Positions 1 to 6,306 are shown, numbered from the stretch's first letter. The stretch is DNA of 9,602 bases from an uncultured bacterium (GCA_946543095.1 CAMNLO010000044.1:1-9602); one strand, 5' to 3'. Notes: generated from the letters alone by a model not told the origin. Program-made: numbers and translations.

Positions 1-87
1 CGGGATTTCCGCAGGGTGTTGTCCGCTGCAAGGGAGGGAGATACATCTGACAGGCTTCACTTGATATATGATGGAGGAAGAGTGTGT
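1..87 (+). other. Upstream leader of folA, no gene identified
   Basis: This short stretch precedes the chosen folA start. The folA reading frame stays open to the left edge of the window, but the residues before Met at 88 do not resemble dihydrofolate reductase. The other two forward frames close at 48-50 and 62-64, so the tail of a preceding gene could end there; I do not recognise one. No promoter or riboswitch could be picked out in so short a piece. Confidence 0.4.
73..77 (+). promoter_or_regulatory. Ribosome binding site deciding the folA start
   Basis: GGAGG lies 10 bases before the ATG at 88. This favours that start over the ATG at 94, which would be 16 bases away, and over further upstream codons in the same open frame. 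Confidence 0.65.
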
Positions 88-582
88 ATGAACATGATCG
101 TGGCAGTGGATAAAAACTGGGGCATCGGCAACGAGGGCTCCCTTCTGGTATCCATTCCGGCGGACCATCGCTTTTTCCGCTCCGTGACCCTGGGGAAGAC
201 CGTGATTTTCGGAAGAAAGACCATGCAGACCTTTCCAGGAGGCAGGGCCCTGTCGGGCCGCAGAAATATCCTGCTGACCAGGAAGGAGGATTTTTCCGCC
301 CCCAACATGGAGGTGGCCCACAGCATCGAGGAGCTGCTGGAGCTGATCAAAGAGGTTCCGGAGGAGGATATCTATGTCATCGGCGGAGCAAGCGTCTATG
401 AACAGCTGCTTCCCTACTGTGACACGATCCATGTGACGAAGATCGATGAGAGCTACAAGGCAGACGCCTTCTTTCCGAACCTGGATGAGCTCCCGGAGTT
501 TGAGATCACCCAGGATTCCGACGAACAGAGCTATTTCGACCTGACCTACACCTTTTTAAAATACGAAAGAAAGAAGAAATAG
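88..582 (+). CDS. folA: Dihydrofolate reductase
   Basis: This 164-residue protein should reduce dihydrofolate to tetrahydrofolate with NADPH in the cytoplasm, feeding one-carbon and thymidylate metabolism. The family landmarks are all visible: NWGIGNEG at residues 10-17 (the Met20-loop region), the acidic active-site residue in IPAD (Asp26), the NADPH-binding block around VIFGRKTM followed by a GRRNILLT segment, and the conserved VIGGASVYEQLLP block near the middle of the C-terminal half. Length is normal for a bacterial enzyme. The start at 88 is supported by GGAGG at 73-77 and places the first beta strand (MIVAVD) right at the N-terminus, as in the family. The stop is one base before the cobS ATG, so the two genes are almost certainly cotranscribed. 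A folate gene heading a B12 cluster has no obvious biochemical link and may only reflect local operon history. Confidence 0.95.
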   Translation: MNMIVAVDKNWGIGNEGSLLVSIPADHRFFRSVTLGKTVIFGRKTMQTFPGGRALSGRRNILLTRKEDFSAPNMEVAHSIEELLELIKEVPEEDIYVIGGASVYEQLLPYCDTIHVTKIDESYKADAFFPNLDELPEFEITQDSDEQSYFDLTYTFLKYERKKK

Positions 583-583
583 G

Positions 584-1354
584 ATGTCTTTTCTGGCTTC
601 GCTTTTTACCGCTTTTGCCATGTATTCCAAGATCCCGGTGCCGCAGCTGGACTGGGATCAGAAGCATTTAAGATACGCCATCGGACTGTTTCCCCTGGTA
701 GGGGCTGTCATCGGCGCAGTCTCTTACGCCTTTGTGTACTTTACCCGGCAGCTGGAGCCCTCCCTTGCGGGATTCCCGAGAGCTGCCGTTTTCGCGCTGA
801 TCTCTCTTCTGATCTCCGGGGGCATTCACGTGGACGGCTATTTGGACACCTCCGATGCCCTGAGCTCCTTCGGGGAACGGGAGAAGAAGCTGCAGATCCT
901 CTCGGATCCCCATATCGGCTCCTTTGCCGTGATCCGTCTTTTGTGTTACTATCTGCCGCTGCTTGCGGCCTATGCCTTATTGGAGGATCTGACCTCCTGG
1001 CTTTTGTGCTCCGCGGGATTTTATCTTTCCAGGATAATGTCCGGCACAGCCTCCACCTGGTGCAAATCAGCCACCAGAGAGGGCACTTTGTTCACCTTCA
1101 CGGACAACGCCCAGAAGACCGGGGTCAGGCTGATCCTGGCGCTGCAGCTTGTAGTATGTCTCGCATTCATGCTGTATGTAAGCCCTGCAAAGGCGGCTTT
1201 TGTCATAGGAGCTAATGCGATGCTGTGCATCTGGTGGAGATACACGGTGTATTCCAATTTCGGTGGCATTACAGGGGACACCGCCGGGTTTTTGTCCACC
1301 CTGAGCGAAGGCGCCACGGCGGTGGCCCTGGCAGTGAGTTTATGGTTTGTGTGA
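584..1354 (+). CDS. cobS: Adenosylcobinamide-GDP ribazoletransferase
   Basis: This 256-residue integral membrane protein should carry out the last assembly step of the nucleotide loop, joining alpha-ribazole (or its phosphate) to adenosylcobinamide-GDP. The N-terminus (FTAFAMYSKIPVPQ) matches the typical CobS opening. The family signature is clear: HVDGYLDTSDALSSFG at about residues 82-97, then LSDPHIGSFAV at about 106-116, corresponding to the Asp-rich catalytic region (DGxxDTxDG...DxxIGxFG). Several hydrophobic stretches flank this, and a conserved GGITGDTAGF segment lies near the C-terminus. Length is normal. The ATG follows the folA stop by one base with only a weak purine-rich site before it, so translational coupling to folA is likely. 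CobT, which makes the lower-ligand precursor, is encoded downstream in the same orientation. Confidence 0.95.
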   Translation: MSFLASLFTAFAMYSKIPVPQLDWDQKHLRYAIGLFPLVGAVIGAVSYAFVYFTRQLEPSLAGFPRAAVFALISLLISGGIHVDGYLDTSDALSSFGEREKKLQILSDPHIGSFAVIRLLCYYLPLLAAYALLEDLTSWLLCSAGFYLSRIMSGTASTWCKSATREGTLFTFTDNAQKTGVRLILALQLVVCLAFMLYVSPAKAAFVIGANAMLCIWWRYTVYSNFGGITGDTAGFLSTLSEGATAVALAVSLWFV

Positions 1355-1394
1355 GGAGCATTACGGCTGCTGCATGAATACAGGATTCTGAACT

Positions 1395-4300
1395 ATGAGA
1401 AACGGCTTCACGACCGGAAGCTGCGCGGCGGCGGCCTCCAAGGCGGCGGCCTGGATGCTGTTTTCCGGGCAGGAAAAAAAGGAGATCACCATCATGACCC
1501 CCAAGGGGATCCCCTACACCGCGGCCATCGAAGAGATCCGCAGGGAGAAAGGGATGGTTTCCTGTGCCGTCAGAAAGGACGGGGGAGACGATCCCGATAT
1601 TACCACCGGGAGCCTGGTGTTTTCCGAGGTGCGGATCTGGGAGGAAACGGCCGGTGAAGTGCCAAATGGCAGGATCGGAGCGGGTGGTCCGGAAAGTCAA
1701 TTAGTTAACATAACTCAGTACGAAAGAAGAGGGAAGACTGATTCAGAAGATGAATTAGTTGACATAATTTATACTGATAAGAACGCAGAATGTGATTTGA
1801 ATTGCAGCGTAGTTAACATAACTCAAAACGAAGGAAGAGGGAAGACTGATTCAGAAGATGGATTGGCATCATCAGAGGCTTATTCAGGAGAGAACAGGCT
1901 GACGGGGAATGCAAATAGAGCAGCAAGAATCGTAATCGACGGGGGAACGGGAGTAGGCCGGGTCACCCGCCCGGGTCTGGATCAGCCCATAGGCAGTGCC
2001 GCCATCAATCATGTGCCTCGGGAGATGATCGAGAAAGAGGTGCGGGAGGTCTGTGAGCTCTTTGATTTTACAGGGACTCTGAAGATCACCATTTCTGTCC
2101 CCGATGGCATAAAGCTGGCGAAGCGCACCTTTAATCCCCGCCTTGGCATCGAAGGCGGCATCTCCATTCTGGGCACCAGCGGCGTGGTGGAGCCCATGAG
2201 CGCCCAGGCCCTTCTGGACACCATTAAGGCAGAGCTTTCCGTGCTCTCCTCGGAGGGCAGGAGGATCTGCGCCATTTCCCCCGGAAACTACGGGCAGGAC
2301 TATATGAAGGAGGCCTACGGCTTCGACCTGGATGCGGCGGTGAAATGCTCCAATTTTATTGGGGACACCTGTGAGTTCGTGGCGGAATACGGCTTTACCC
2401 ATATCCTGATGTGCGGCCATATCGGCAAGTTTATCAAGCTTTACGGCGGCGTTTTCAACACCCATTCCCATGAAGGAGACTGCAGGATGGAGCTTCTTAC
2501 CTCCGCGGCCTTACGAGGCGGGGCGGATGGGGACTGCGCAAGACGGATCCTTTCCCAGATCAGCACCAGCGCCGGGCTTACGATCCTGAAGGAAGCGGGA
2601 CTTCTTGAGAAAACCATGGAGGAGGTCCTGCGGGGAGTCATGGACACCTTAAACCGCTGGGCTCTGGAGCGGTATCAGGTGGACTGCATCATCTACGAGA
2701 ATGATTTCGGCGAGTTGGCCAGAAGCCGTGGCGCGAAAGAGCTGGTGGAGAAGCTGGTGCGGGGGGATAAGACAGAGGAGGATCCCGAGGGTAACCCGGA
2801 GCATCATCAGGACGCTTATTCCCAAAGGCAGGCAGATCCGGAGAAATTAGTTAACATAACATCAAACAGCCCGCATGATAATTCCGCAAAAACTTGTGGC
2901 GATTCTGAGGATGTAGTTAACATAACACTAGGACAACAGCCGGATCACACATTATCTGAAGGAGACAGAACCGAAAGTATAGTTAACATAACATCAAACA
3001 GCCCGCATGATAATTCCACAAAAACTTGTGGCGATTCTGAGGATGTAGTTAACATAACACTAGGACAACAGCCGGATCACACATTATCTGAAGGAGACAG
3101 AACCGAAAGTATAGTTAACATAACATCATCCCCCAGTATCATCTGCTTCACAAAAGAGGGCCTGATCATGGCAGACCGGATCGCCGGGATACTTGGGAAT
3201 GCGAAGGTTTACATCAAATCAAAAGCCTTCATACCTGAAACAGGCATCCTTGTGCAGAAACCCCTTACGGCCTGGGTCGCGGAGCGCTTTGCCACCCATT
3301 CCCCTATTGTCTTCATCGGCGCCATCGGTATCGCAGTCCGGGGCATTGCGCCCTCTGTGGAAAACAAGCTGACAGATTCCACCGTGATCGTGGCAGATGA
3401 GAAGGGGCACTTTGTGATCCCCCTGCTTTCCGGCCACTACGGCGGAGGCATCGAGCTTTCCCAAAAGATCGCGGAAGGTCTTGGAGGCGAAGCTGTCGTC
3501 ACCACCGCCACAGATACAAGAGGCCTCTTTGCCGTGGATGTCTTTGCAAGGAAAAATGATCTTGTGATCAGTAAAAAGGACGGCATCAAGCTGGTCTCCT
3601 CAAAGCTTCTGGAGCAGGGCAGCATCACGATGCAGATCGACGGCGGAAAGATCCTTGGTAATGTGCCGGAAGAGGTGCATCTGAAAGGAGCAGACACGAT
3701 CCTGAGCCCTGCTTTTGCCGAGAGATCTCCTTCCGCGTCTTCAGATGATCGATCAGGCGATACTTCGCAGGATTATGAGCATGGACAGCCGGAGGTGTTC
3801 AGGCCGCCCTATAGCTATGGCGCTGATTTTTCCGAGGGGGCAGGAGAAGCAGGAACTGCAGATACCTGCTGTACTATTGGCGCGGGCAGTTTCTCAGCCG
3901 ACGTTCTGGTAAGTGTCAGGGCTGCAGCACCCCCTACCGTCTCAGGATCCAACGCATCGGCGGCCGGCACTACATCCGGCGTCCATACCGGCGAAACTGC
4001 TGACAGCGCCGACACCGCAGTGCCCCTCCTCACCCTCCACCCCAAAGCCCTCCACTTGGGCATCGGCTGCAGGAAGGGGGTGCCCGCAGACCGGATCCGG
4101 AAAGCGGTGGAGGAGGTTCTTTCGGAATACGGCTATGCAAAAGCCTCCGTTGCCGCTGTGGCCTCAGCGGACTTAAAGGCTGAGGAGACGGGTCTGATCG
4201 AATTCGCAAAGGAACTGGGAGTCCCCTTTACTACCTATTCCGCGGAGGAACTGGAAGCAGTCCCCGGAGAGTTCACAAAATCGGATTTTGTGCGAACAAA

Positions 4301-4436
4301 GGCCGGAGTGGACAATGTGTGCGAAAGATCTGCAGTACGCTCCTCCGGAAACGGGAAGCTTCTGGTCCGCAAGCAGGCGAAGGAGGGTATTACCGTGGCC
4401 CTTGCGGAGGCGGACTGGGCAGTTAAGTTTACATAA
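1395..4436 (+). CDS. cbiD-cbiG: CbiD-CbiG fusion: cobalt-precorrin-5B C1-methyltransferase / cobalt-precorrin-5A hydrolase
   Basis: One uninterrupted 1013-codon frame carries two enzymes of anaerobic corrin synthesis. CbiD covers about residues 1-455: GFTTGSCAAAASKAA at 4-18, KDGGDDPDITTG at 61-72, then VIDGGTGVGRVTRPGL after residue 180. CbiG covers about 579-1013: IICFTKEGL at its start, the FIGAIGIAVRGIAP block, LSGH at 678-681, an ATDTRG motif, and the C-terminal domain opening with LGIGCRKG at 888-895. CbiG opens the lactone of cobalt-precorrin-5A and CbiD methylates the product at C1, so the fusion joins consecutive steps. CbiG has no start codon of its own at the expected place; the Met at 592 would remove its first strand. 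Three insertions make the protein about 300 residues longer than two standard enzymes: residues about 84-176 inside CbiD, about 456-578 between the enzymes, and about 774-877 inside CbiG. The ATG at 1395 is the only plausible start because TGA at 1389-1391 closes the frame upstream. The ribosome binding site is modest (AGGA, 1382-1385). Confidence 0.93.
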   Translation: MRNGFTTGSCAAAASKAAAWMLFSGQEKKEITIMTPKGIPYTAAIEEIRREKGMVSCAVRKDGGDDPDITTGSLVFSEVRIWEETAGEVPNGRIGAGGPESQLVNITQYERRGKTDSEDELVDIIYTDKNAECDLNCSVVNITQNEGRGKTDSEDGLASSEAYSGENRLTGNANRAARIVIDGGTGVGRVTRPGLDQPIGSAAINHVPREMIEKEVREVCELFDFTGTLKITISVPDGIKLAKRTFNPRLGIEGGISILGTSGVVEPMSAQALLDTIKAELSVLSSEGRRICAISPGNYGQDYMKEAYGFDLDAAVKCSNFIGDTCEFVAEYGFTHILMCGHIGKFIKLYGGVFNTHSHEGDCRMELLTSAALRGGADGDCARRILSQISTSAGLTILKEAGLLEKTMEEVLRGVMDTLNRWALERYQVDCIIYENDFGELARSRGAKELVEKLVRGDKTEEDPEGNPEHHQDAYSQRQADPEKLVNITSNSPHDNSAKTCGDSEDVVNITLGQQPDHTLSEGDRTESIVNITSNSPHDNSTKTCGDSEDVVNITLGQQPDHTLSEGDRTESIVNITSSPSIICFTKEGLIMADRIAGILGNAKVYIKSKAFIPETGILVQKPLTAWVAERFATHSPIVFIGAIGIAVRGIAPSVENKLTDSTVIVADEKGHFVIPLLSGHYGGGIELSQKIAEGLGGEAVVTTATDTRGLFAVDVFARKNDLVISKKDGIKLVSSKLLEQGSITMQIDGGKILGNVPEEVHLKGADTILSPAFAERSPSASSDDRSGDTSQDYEHGQPEVFRPPYSYGADFSEGAGEAGTADTCCTIGAGSFSADVLVSVRAAAPPTVSGSNASAAGTTSGVHTGETADSADTAVPLLTLHPKALHLGIGCRKGVPADRIRKAVEEVLSEYGYAKASVAAVASADLKAEETGLIEFAKELGVPFTTYSAEELEAVPGEFTKSDFVRTKAGVDNVCERSAVRSSGNGKLLVRKQAKEGITVALAEADWAVKFT
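1701..1862 (+). repeat. Array 1 of VNIT boxes inserted in the CbiD fold, 54-base period
   Basis: Three 54-base (18-codon) units begin at 1701, 1755 and 1809. Units 1 and 3 open with TAGTTAACATAAC (1702-1714 and 1810-1822) and are nearly the same over their whole length. Unit 2 opens with a degenerate box, TTAGTTGACATAAT, and has an unrelated spacer. Encoded units start LVNIT, LVDII and VVNIT; units 1 and 3 end in GKTDSED plus one residue. The array sits where normal CbiD proteins have only a short link between the DDPDITTG region and the GVGRVTRPGL region, so it is probably an exposed loop. Local sequence is AT-richer than the flanking CbiD code. A decayed fourth unit may follow (1863 onwards), but this is not convincing. 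Confidence 0.85.
2847..3128 (+). repeat. Array 2 of VNIT boxes bridging CbiD and CbiG, 66-base period
   Basis: Five exact copies of TAGTTAACATAAC begin at 2848, 2914, 2980, 3046 and 3112, each exactly 66 bases (22 codons) from the next. The base before each copy varies (T, G, A, G, A), giving L, V, I, V, I before VNIT. Spacers alternate between a KTCGDSED-containing type and a second type containing LGQQPDHT. A hand count of the unit 2849-2980 gives about 41% G+C, clearly below the surrounding cbi code. The array fills the region where cbiD should end and cbiG should begin. Confidence 0.9.
2849..3112 (+). repeat. Near-perfect 132-base tandem duplication within array 2
   Basis: Bases 2849-2980 are repeated as 2981-3112. 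By direct reading the only difference is G at 2886 against A at 3018, which changes Ala to Thr. A further 16 bases (3113-3128) begin a third copy. Each 132-base unit contains two boxes and one of each spacer type. The near identity indicates recent duplication or continuing homogenisation by slippage or recombination. Confidence 0.92.
3715..4016 (+). other. Low-complexity insert inside the CbiG half
   Basis: About 100 residues (774-874 of the fusion) rich in Ser, Ala, Gly, Thr and Asp separate the CbiG N-terminal/middle part, ending near GADTILSP, from the C-terminal domain beginning at LLTLHPKALHLGIGC. Ordinary CbiG proteins have a much shorter connection here. Unlike the two VNIT arrays, this insert is GC-rich and contains no VNIT box, so it is a different kind of expansion. 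It is probably a flexible, disordered linker. Confidence 0.6.
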
Positions 4437-4682
4437 TTCATCCACACTTCTGCCCTCCATCTTTGCTGTGATCCAGATGATCGTGGGAGACATATTGCTG
4501 GTGGCCTTCGGCGAAGCCTTCTCCATCTTTGTGGTCCTGTTTGCCCTGGAAACCCCCGACTACAGAAAGCTCATGAAGACCATGAAGGAGCTGGAGATCG
4601 CAAGGGAAGAGGCAAATGTGGCCAACCGGTTCAAAAGCGATTTCCTGGCTCCAGTGAATACGGCAGCGGTTCCGTCTTTACG

Positions 4683-5195
4683 GTGAAGATCCCCCAGAAG
4701 GTCATCGGTGAGCATACCCTGGGCGACTTTTCCGCAAAGCTGAAGGAACACGCGAATGTGGTCAAAACCGTGGAACGCGGTTTCAGGGCTCCCGGAAAGC
4801 TGGCTTTGGTGGTGGACGATACGAAGATCAATATCATGGTGTTAAAGGGGCTCCTTCGCAGCACGGAGATGACGGTGGACAGCGCCATGTCCGGCCCTGA
4901 AGGCATTGAGATGACTAAACTTAAGAAATACGATATCATATACATGGATCACAGAATGCCCGGGATGGACGGGATCGAGGCCTTCCACAGGATCCGTGAA
5001 GATGCGAATAATATAAACCGCGATACCCCTGTCATCGTGCTGACGGCCAACGCCATCGTGGGAGCCAGGGAATCCTATTTGGAGGAAGGCTTTGCGGAAT
5101 ACCTGACGAAGCCCGTGGAGCATAAGAAACTGTTTGCCGTGACGGAAAAACTGTTGGGAATACATGAAAAGAATCCGGAGATTGATTGGAGGTAG
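4683..5195 (+). CDS. Receiver-domain open frame within the kinase remnant, doubtful as a gene
   Basis: The only long frame left in the remnant could give up to 170 residues from a GTG at 4683. It contains a complete receiver domain: the acidic pair in VVDDTKIN (Asp codons 4815-4820), the phosphoacceptor Asp in YMDHRMPGMDG (4947-4949), Thr in VLTANA (5043-5045) and Lys in YLTKPVE (5109-5111). All five key residues are present, so the fold could still work as a stand-alone phosphoacceptor if translated. Against this, no ribosome binding site precedes the GTG and no output domain follows. The frame begins with leftover kinase C-terminus (KIPQKVIG). It is most simply read as the undamaged tail of the pseudogene. 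Its last codons contain the GGAGG that serves cobT. Confidence 0.4.
   Translation: MKIPQKVIGEHTLGDFSAKLKEHANVVKTVERGFRAPGKLALVVDDTKINIMVLKGLLRSTEMTVDSAMSGPEGIEMTKLKKYDIIYMDHRMPGMDGIEAFHRIREDANNINRDTPVIVLTANAIVGARESYLEEGFAEYLTKPVEHKKLFAVTEKLLGIHEKNPEIDWR
5188..5192 (+). promoter_or_regulatory. Ribosome binding site for cobT, inside the end of the kinase remnant
   Basis: GGAGG is 14 bases before the cobT ATG at 5207, a long spacing. No closer ATG in the cobT frame exists. The site overlaps the last sense codons of the receiver frame, so cobT may once have been coupled to translation of the kinase gene. Confidence 0.5.
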
Positions 5196-5206
5196 TGTAA
5201 AACACA

Positions 5207-6301
5207 ATGCTGGAAAAATTTACTGACGAGGACTTACAACAGGAGCTTTCACAGATCCGGGGTGCAGATGAGGAGCGGATCAAAGAGGCGCAGGACTACA
5301 CGTTAAAGCTGGTGGCCCCTCCCGGCAGCCTGGGAAAGCTCTATTCCCTGGGCTGGCAGCTGGCCGGGATCTCGGGAAAGCTCCATAATGATATTCCGAA
5401 GCGCCGCATCATCGTGTTATGCGCGGATAACGGCGTGGTGGAGGAGGGGGTGAGCTCCGCGCCCCAGTCCGTCACCGTTTCCCAGGCCATCAATATGACC
5501 AGGCACATGACGGGGATGAGCACTCTGGCAAAGCATTTTGATGTGGATGTCTGCGTGGCGGATTTAGGCATCGCGGCAGACTATAACTGCCCTGGGATCG
5601 AGGACTGGCGGATCCGGAAGAGCACAGGAAACATCGCAAAGGGTCCTGCCATGACCAGAAAGGAAGCCCTTCTTGCCATCGGCACCGGGATCCGTCTTGC
5701 GAAGAACGCGAAGAAGGACGGCATGGATATCATCGGTGTGGGGGAAATGGGCATCGGCAACACCAGCACCTCCTCTGCCGTGTTATCCGTCTTAACGGGC
5801 GCTGCCGTGGAGGAGGTAACGGGCCTGGGAGGCGGCCTGACATCGGATGCCTTTGCAAAGAAAAAGCAGGTGATCCGGCAGGCCATCGAAGTGAATCAGC
5901 CCGATAAGACAGATATCGTGGATGTGATCGCAAAGGTGGGAGGTCTGGATATCGCAGCCATGTGCGGTGTGTTCATCGGCGCTGCCATCGAAAGGATACC
6001 CGTGGTCATCGACGGCTTTATCTCCATTGTGGCGGCGCTTTGCGCCTACCGGCTGAATCCCCTGACCAGGGTATTTATGATCCCCTCCCATGTGTCTGTG
6101 GAGGTGGGGTATCTCATCGCCCAGAAGGAAATGGGGCTGGAGCCCTTTTTACAGATGGATATGCGGCTGGGAGAGGGGAGCGGCTGTCCCCTGGCCTTCC
6201 AGATCATCGAGGCCGCCTGCTCCATCATGAACGAGATGGCCTCCTTCGAGGAAGCCTCCATCGACGACGGGTACCTCACAGAAGTAAGAAAGGTGATGTG
6301 A
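5207..6301 (+). CDS. cobT: Nicotinate-nucleotide--dimethylbenzimidazole phosphoribosyltransferase
   Basis: This 364-residue soluble enzyme should transfer phosphoribose from nicotinate mononucleotide to 5,6-dimethylbenzimidazole or another lower-ligand base, yielding alpha-ribazole phosphate for CobS. Landmarks in order are PPGSLGKLYSLGWQLAGI near residues 31-48, VLCADNGVVEEGVSSAPQSVT near 66-86, the phosphate-binding GVGEMGIGNTSTSSAV from residue 177, VGGLDIAAMCGVFIGAA near 246-262, PVVIDGFIS, and MRLGEGSGCPLAF near 319-331. Glu323 in that last motif corresponds to the catalytic Glu317 of the Salmonella enzyme. Length is close to the family norm. The gene follows the kinase remnant by 11 bases and ends 5 bases before cbiP. 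The base actually used cannot be read from this gene; in gut Clostridia CobT often accepts bases other than dimethylbenzimidazole. Confidence 0.96.
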   Translation: MLEKFTDEDLQQELSQIRGADEERIKEAQDYTLKLVAPPGSLGKLYSLGWQLAGISGKLHNDIPKRRIIVLCADNGVVEEGVSSAPQSVTVSQAINMTRHMTGMSTLAKHFDVDVCVADLGIAADYNCPGIEDWRIRKSTGNIAKGPAMTRKEALLAIGTGIRLAKNAKKDGMDIIGVGEMGIGNTSTSSAVLSVLTGAAVEEVTGLGGGLTSDAFAKKKQVIRQAIEVNQPDKTDIVDVIAKVGGLDIAAMCGVFIGAAIERIPVVIDGFISIVAALCAYRLNPLTRVFMIPSHVSVEVGYLIAQKEMGLEPFLQMDMRLGEGSGCPLAFQIIEAACSIMNEMASFEEASIDDGYLTEVRKVM

Positions 6302-6306
6302 ATCAA

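Larger units (their letters stand above)
4438..5195 (+). pseudogene. Remnant of a membrane hybrid histidine kinase/response regulator with internal deletion
   Basis: The first part (4438 to about 4650) encodes a hydrophobic segment (IFAVIQMIVGDILLVAF and onward to VVLFALETPDY), then a coiled-coil-like linker running into REEANVANRFKSDFLA. That is the exact lead-in to the histidine box (SDFLA-N-MSHE) of hybrid kinases. The sequence then jumps, in another frame, to SEYGSGSVFTVKIPQ from 4653. This is the usual end of the HATPase domain. The phospho-accepting histidine and almost the whole ATP-binding domain, roughly 200 residues, are missing. A receiver domain follows and ends at TAG 5193-5195. 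The 5' portion (sensor and earlier membrane part) is also absent: kinase sequence begins right after the cbiDG stop. The frames before and after the deletion differ, so no single protein can be made. Both the 5' truncation and the deletion argue for decay, not a functional split gene. Confidence 0.85.

Noticed and set aside
1884..2471. Long minus-strand open frame inside cbiD
   Set aside because: It mirrors the strongly conserved CbiD coding frame and shows no recognisable motif.
1701..3128. CRISPR-like array of short repeats and regular spacers
   Set aside because: The constant word is only 13 bases, the spacers are themselves repeated, the whole lies inside an open coding frame with codon-multiple periods, and no cas genes are near.
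3168..4436. Separate cbiG gene starting at the internal ATG 3168
   Set aside because: That start would remove IICFTKEGL, the first strand of CbiG, and the frame from CbiD continues without a stop.
5962..6306. N-terminal extension of CbiP overlapping cobT
   Set aside because: The extension is arginine-rich out-of-frame reading of cobT code; the ATG at 6307 has a proper ribosome binding site and gives the normal CbiP N-terminus.
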